This document shows, piece by piece, positions 60,575-64,000 of a stretch of 64,000 nucleotides of DNA (the first letter of the stretch is position 1; each line of letters starts with the position of its first letter). A model generated the notes under the pieces. The model made no database searches, was not told the DNA's origin, and was given only the letters and a program-made list of their open reading frames with translations. The stretch lies in NCBI RefSeq assembly GCF_014199915.1, contig NZ_JACHOO010000002.1:660756-724755 (forward strand), written 5' to 3'. A program made the translations under genes and the position numbers. Origin of the DNA: Prosthecomicrobium pneumaticum. Lineage in GTDB: Bacteria > Pseudomonadota > Alphaproteobacteria > Rhizobiales > Kaistiaceae.

Positions 60575-62413
60575 TTGGACACTTTCGTCAACCCGGCCGC
60601 TGCAGGAGCCGCCTCGCCGGCCGCAGCGGGCCGTCGGTTCGGCCCCCGGCTTCATTCGCGAGGCGTCGAATTCCGCCTCTGGGCACCGCTGCAGGACGAG
60701 GTCAGGCTCGAACTGGACGGCGGCGCGCCGCAGGCGATGACCCGCCACCCCGACGGCTGGCACGGCCTCGACGCCGCCGGCGCCGGTCCGGGCGCGCGCT
60801 ACCGATTCGTGCTCGCGGACGGTAGCGCCGTGCCCGATCCCGCCTCGCGGCACCAACCCGAGGACGTGCACGGCCCGAGCGAAGTGGTCGACACCGCCGG
60901 CTTCGGCTGGACCGATGCCGGCTGGCGCGGACGGCGCTGGGCCGAGACGGTGATCTATGAGCTGCATGTCGGCGCCTTCACCGGGGAAGGCACATTCGCC
61001 GCCGCCATCCCGCATCTCGCCGCGCTCGCCGAACTCGGCGTCACGGCGATCGAATTGATGCCGATCGCCGATTTCCCAGGCCGCTGGAACTGGGGCTATG
61101 ACGGCGTGCTGCCTTTCGCCCCGGACTCCCGTTACGGCCGGCCTGAAGATCTGATGCGGTTCGTGGACGCCGCACACGGCCTCGGCCTGCAGGTCATCCT
61201 CGACGTCGTCTACAACCACTTCGGGCCGGAAGGGAACTATCTCCCCCTCTACGCGCCGATCTTCGATCCACAGCATCATACGGCCTGGGGCGCGGCGGTG
61301 AATTTCTGCGGCGATGACGCCGACGAGGTGCGCGCCTTCATCATCGAGAGCGCGGTCTGCTGGGTCACCGACTACCATATCGACGGGCTGCGGCTCGACG
61401 CCGTGCACGCCCTTCTCGACGAGGGTGCGCCGCACATCCTTGAAGAGATCGCCACAAAGGTCCGCGGAACAACCGACCGAAGGGTGCATCTCATCGTCGA
61501 GAACGAGGAGAACGACCCGCGCTGGCTCGAGCGGGACGAGACGGGCGTCGCGCGGCTCTATAGCGCCCAGTGGAACGACGACGTCCATCACGCCCTCCAT
61601 ACCGCGCTGACGGGCGAAGGCGAGGGCTATTACGGCGACTATCTCGGCGATACGACCAAGCTCGGCCGGGCGCTCGCCGAGGGTTTCGGCTTCCAGGGCG
61701 AGCTGATGCCCTTCAGGGGCAGCGCCCGCGGTGCGCCGAGCGGACATCTGCCGCCGACGGCCTTCATCGCCTTTCTGCAGAATCACGACCAGATCGGCAA
61801 CCGCGCCTTCGGCGAGCGGATCGCAGCGCTCGCCGATCCCGCCGCCGTTCGGGCGGCGACGGCGCTCCTGCTCCTCCTGCCGCAGATCCCGCTCCTCTTC
61901 ATGGGCGAGGAATGGGGCTCGAAACGGCCATTTCTCTTCTTCAGCGATTTCGAGGAGGGCATGCGCGACGCGATCCGCAACGGCCGGCGGAAGGAATTCG
62001 CCCACTTCGCCGCCTTCTCGAACGAGGAGAGCCGGGAGCGCATTCCCGATCCGACCATCGAGGAGACCTTCCTGGCCGCGAAACTCGACTGGAGCGAAGC
62101 GGAGACGGAGGCGGCACGTGCACACCGCGCCTTCTGCCGCGACCTTCTCGCCCTGCGTCGACGATCGATCGTGCCGCTCCTCGCCGATGGGCTCGCGGCG
62201 GCCGGGACGTTCGAGGTGCTCGGCCCGCAGGCGGTCCGCGTCGACTGGCGCTTCGCCGGCGGTGATCTCGTCCTCCACGCCAATCTCGGTCCGGCGCCCG
62301 TCCTCCTCCCCCGCCCCCCGCACGGCACGTCGCTCTGGACAGAAGGCCGCCTCGACGGCGACCGGCTCGCTCCCGCTTCCGTGCTCTGGACCCTCGCCGA
62401 GGCCCCCCGATGA
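60575..62413 (+). CDS. treZ: Malto-oligosyltrehalose trehalohydrolase TreZ
   Basis: 612-aa GH13 enzyme releasing trehalose from maltooligosyltrehalose. An N-terminal carbohydrate-binding/E-set domain (about 30-100, GVEFRLWAPLQDEVRLEL) leads to the catalytic barrel. The catalytic residues are Asp275 (LRLDAVHA), Glu309 (IVENEEND) and Asp405 (QNHDQIGNR). GAFTGEGTF and IELMPIADFPGRWNWGYDG are TreZ hallmarks. The TTG start at 60575 has GAGG about 8 nt upstream. It is co-transcribed with treY (ATGA overlap) and probably induced by general stress or osmotic upshift through the upstream EcfG promoter. Confidence 0.95.
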   Translation: MDTFVNPAAAGAASPAAAGRRFGPRLHSRGVEFRLWAPLQDEVRLELDGGAPQAMTRHPDGWHGLDAAGAGPGARYRFVLADGSAVPDPASRHQPEDVHGPSEVVDTAGFGWTDAGWRGRRWAETVIYELHVGAFTGEGTFAAAIPHLAALAELGVTAIELMPIADFPGRWNWGYDGVLPFAPDSRYGRPEDLMRFVDAAHGLGLQVILDVVYNHFGPEGNYLPLYAPIFDPQHHTAWGAAVNFCGDDADEVRAFIIESAVCWVTDYHIDGLRLDAVHALLDEGAPHILEEIATKVRGTTDRRVHLIVENEENDPRWLERDETGVARLYSAQWNDDVHHALHTALTGEGEGYYGDYLGDTTKLGRALAEGFGFQGELMPFRGSARGAPSGHLPPTAFIAFLQNHDQIGNRAFGERIAALADPAAVRAATALLLLLPQIPLLFMGEEWGSKRPFLFFSDFEEGMRDAIRNGRRKEFAHFAAFSNEESRERIPDPTIEETFLAAKLDWSEAETEAARAHRAFCRDLLALRRRSIVPLLADGLAAAGTFEVLGPQAVRVDWRFAGGDLVLHANLGPAPVLLPRPPHGTSLWTEGRLDGDRLAPASVLWTLAEAPR

Positions 62414-64000
62414 CCGACAGCCAAATCCCCCGCGCCACCTACCGCCTGCAGCTCGAAAGCCGCTTCGGCTTCGACGACGCGGCCCGCGTCGCGCCCTATC
62501 TCGCCGAGCTCGGCATCAGCCATCTCTATCTCTCGCCGATCCTCACCGCCCGGCGCGACAGCACGCATGGCTACGACGCCGTGCGCTTCGACGAGGTGAG
62601 TCCCGACCTCGGCGGCCGGGCCGGCCTCGAGCGCCTGTCGGAAACGCTCGCCGCGCACGGCATGCGCCTCCTCGTCGATTTCGTCCCCAATCATATGGGG
62701 GTCGGCGGCGACCGGAACGCGCTGTGGCTCGATCTGCTCGAGCGCGGACGGGACTCCGAAGCGGCGCGCTGGTTCGATGTCGACTGGTCGCGTCATGACG
62801 GCCGGGTGCTCGTGCCCTTTCTCGGCGAGCCTTATGGCCGGGCGCTCGGCTCCGGCGCGCTGACGATCCGGCTCGACGCGGAGGATGGCGGCCTCGCCGT
62901 CTGGGCGCACGAGGCGCACAAGCTGCCGCTCGCACCCGAGACCTATCGCGACGCCCTGCCCCCGGAGTTTGCCGAGGGGCTGGATGGCGACCCTGCGGCC
63001 GCTAAGGCCGCCCTCTCCGCGCGGCTCGCCGACGAGCCGGTGCGCGAGGCGATCGAGCGTCATCTCGACGCCCTGAACGGCGAAGCGCGGGAGGAACGCG
63101 GCGGCTCGCGCCTCGCGGCACTGATCGCGGCGCAGCACTGGCGCCCGGCGCATTTCCGCCTCGCCGCCGACGAGATCAACTATCGCCGCTTCTTCAATAT
63201 CAGCGATCTCGCCGCGATCCGGATCGAGGACGACGCCGTCTTCGCCGACGCGCATCGGCTGCTCTTCGATCTGATCGAAGCGGGCATCGTCCATGGCGTG
63301 CGGCTCGATCATGTCGATGGCCTGCTCGATCCCGCCTCCTATTGCCGCCGCCTGCGCGCGGCCAGCCCGCGGCCGATCTATCTCGTCGTCGAGAAGATCC
63401 TCTCGGCCGATGAGATGCTGCCGCAGGATTGGGGGGTCGACGGCACGACCGGCTACGACTTCGCCAATCTCGCGCTCGGCCTGATGATCGATCCGGCCGG
63501 CGAGACGCCGCTCACCGAGGCCTATCGCCGCTTCACGGGCGAGAGCCGCGGCTTCGCCGAGATCGCGCGCGAGAGCAAGCAGGCGATCATGCGTGACGAG
63601 ATGGCGAGCGAGCTCGCAACCATCACGGCGCGTCTCGCCGCCCTCGCCGCGGCCGAGGCCGACACCGTCGACCTCGCACCGGCCGCGCTCCGCCGGGCCG
63701 TTGCCGCGATCCTCACCGAGTTTTCGGTCTATCGGAGCTATGTCGCCGCGGAGGGGCCGGTGACCGAAGTGGACCGCCGCGTCATCGGCCAGGCGGTCCG
63801 CCGTGCCCGGCGCCGCCATCCGATGATCGACCCGGCCGCCTTCGATTTCGTCGCGGCGGTGATGACCCTCACCCTGCCGGCCGGGACCCATCCGCCCGAG
63901 GCGGTCCGCGACGCCGCGATGCGGATCCAGCAGTATAGCGGGCCCGTCATGGCGAAGGGCTGCGAGGACACCGCCTTCTATCGCTACAACCGGCTGCTCG
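62410..64000 (+). CDS. treY: Malto-oligosyltrehalose synthase TreY (3' end outside window)
   Basis: Partial: 530 residues before the right edge. Full-length TreY is usually 700-900 aa. This GH13 enzyme isomerises the reducing-end alpha-1,4 bond of maltodextrin to alpha-1,1. Visible are PRATYRLQL, FGFDDAARVAPYLAELGISHLYLSPI, VDFVPNHMG, NYRRFFNISDLAAIR, nucleophile Asp300 in VRLDHVDGL and Glu328 in LVVEKIL, followed by GTTGYDFAN and KGCEDTAFYRYN, all conserved. ATG 62410 overlaps the treZ stop by 4 nt. With TreZ it turns glycogen or maltodextrin into trehalose. Confidence 0.95.
   Translation, partial: MTDSQIPRATYRLQLESRFGFDDAARVAPYLAELGISHLYLSPILTARRDSTHGYDAVRFDEVSPDLGGRAGLERLSETLAAHGMRLLVDFVPNHMGVGGDRNALWLDLLERGRDSEAARWFDVDWSRHDGRVLVPFLGEPYGRALGSGALTIRLDAEDGGLAVWAHEAHKLPLAPETYRDALPPEFAEGLDGDPAAAKAALSARLADEPVREAIERHLDALNGEAREERGGSRLAALIAAQHWRPAHFRLAADEINYRRFFNISDLAAIRIEDDAVFADAHRLLFDLIEAGIVHGVRLDHVDGLLDPASYCRRLRAASPRPIYLVVEKILSADEMLPQDWGVDGTTGYDFANLALGLMIDPAGETPLTEAYRRFTGESRGFAEIARESKQAIMRDEMASELATITARLAALAAAEADTVDLAPAALRRAVAAILTEFSVYRSYVAAEGPVTEVDRRVIGQAVRRARRRHPMIDPAAFDFVAAVMTLTLPAGTHPPEAVRDAAMRIQQYSGPVMAKGCEDTAFYRYNRLL

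Noticed and set aside
1-64000. Prophage, integrative element, CRISPR array, tRNA or rRNA genes
   Set aside because: I found no integrase, transposase, phage structural gene, repeat-spacer array or cloverleaf-like sequence. The only foreign-looking DNA is the single AT-rich gene near 20 kb and the short repeats.

Overview
This window is chromosomal DNA from a high-GC alphaproteobacterium, most likely in the Hyphomicrobiales (Rhizobiales). The evidence is the Shemin-pathway hemA (5-aminolevulinate synthase), a sulfur-assimilation cluster in the cysG-DUF2849-cysI-cysH-DUF934 order, a DUF1127 gene, ECF42 and CnrH-like ECF sigma factors, and a GGAAC-N17-CGTT match to the alphaproteobacterial EcfG general-stress promoter in front of the trehalose genes. 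Most of the window is densely packed housekeeping and transport DNA. I see no tRNA, rRNA, CRISPR array, integrase or transposase.

Left third (1-24.9 kb). It opens with the 5' part of a THI5/SsuA-type substrate-binding protein, xseA and rsmE. Next come an iron(III) ABC transporter (binding protein plus fused double permease, no ATPase beside it), an AsmA-family protein and an EF-hand protein. A three-gene ECF sigma / putative anti-sigma / periplasmic metal-sensor operon resembling CnrHYX follows. A putrescine module comes next: potFGHI on the minus strand, divergent from puuA, a class-III aminotransferase and puuB, so uptake and the first catabolic steps sit together. A small GIY-YIG gene inside this module is bracketed by a 41-bp inverted repeat. 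An AT-rich orphan membrane protein interrupts the high-GC background at 19.8-20.7 kb. An AbrB-type transporter, an AAA ATPase and a DGPF/YCII + ECF42 sigma pair follow.

Middle (25-44 kb). A TetR-regulated efflux operon (TetR, HlyD, ABC ATPase, ABC-2 permease) has a perfect 14-bp-arm palindrome as likely operator. The assimilatory sulfate/sulfite cluster runs on the minus strand and ends with DUF934 and an adrenodoxin-type ferredoxin. Two very large transporter-kinase fusions then lie within 10 kb: an NCS1 purine/cytosine-permease-like hybrid kinase with an eight-cysteine linker, followed directly by a REC-LuxR regulator, and a sodium:solute-symporter hybrid kinase of the CbrA/CrbS type. Between them are a class I/II aminotransferase and mscL.

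Right third (44-64 kb). pbpC and a giant alpha-2-macroglobulin (yfhM) form an envelope-defence pair. They are followed by hemA, a stand-alone receiver protein, a DUF1127 gene and a copper-type P1B ATPase with a His-rich/YHS N-terminus. Homologues of E. coli clsB(ybhO), ybhN and ybhP follow, here arranged convergently. The window ends in treZ and a truncated treY (trehalose from maltodextrin), apparently under EcfG control.
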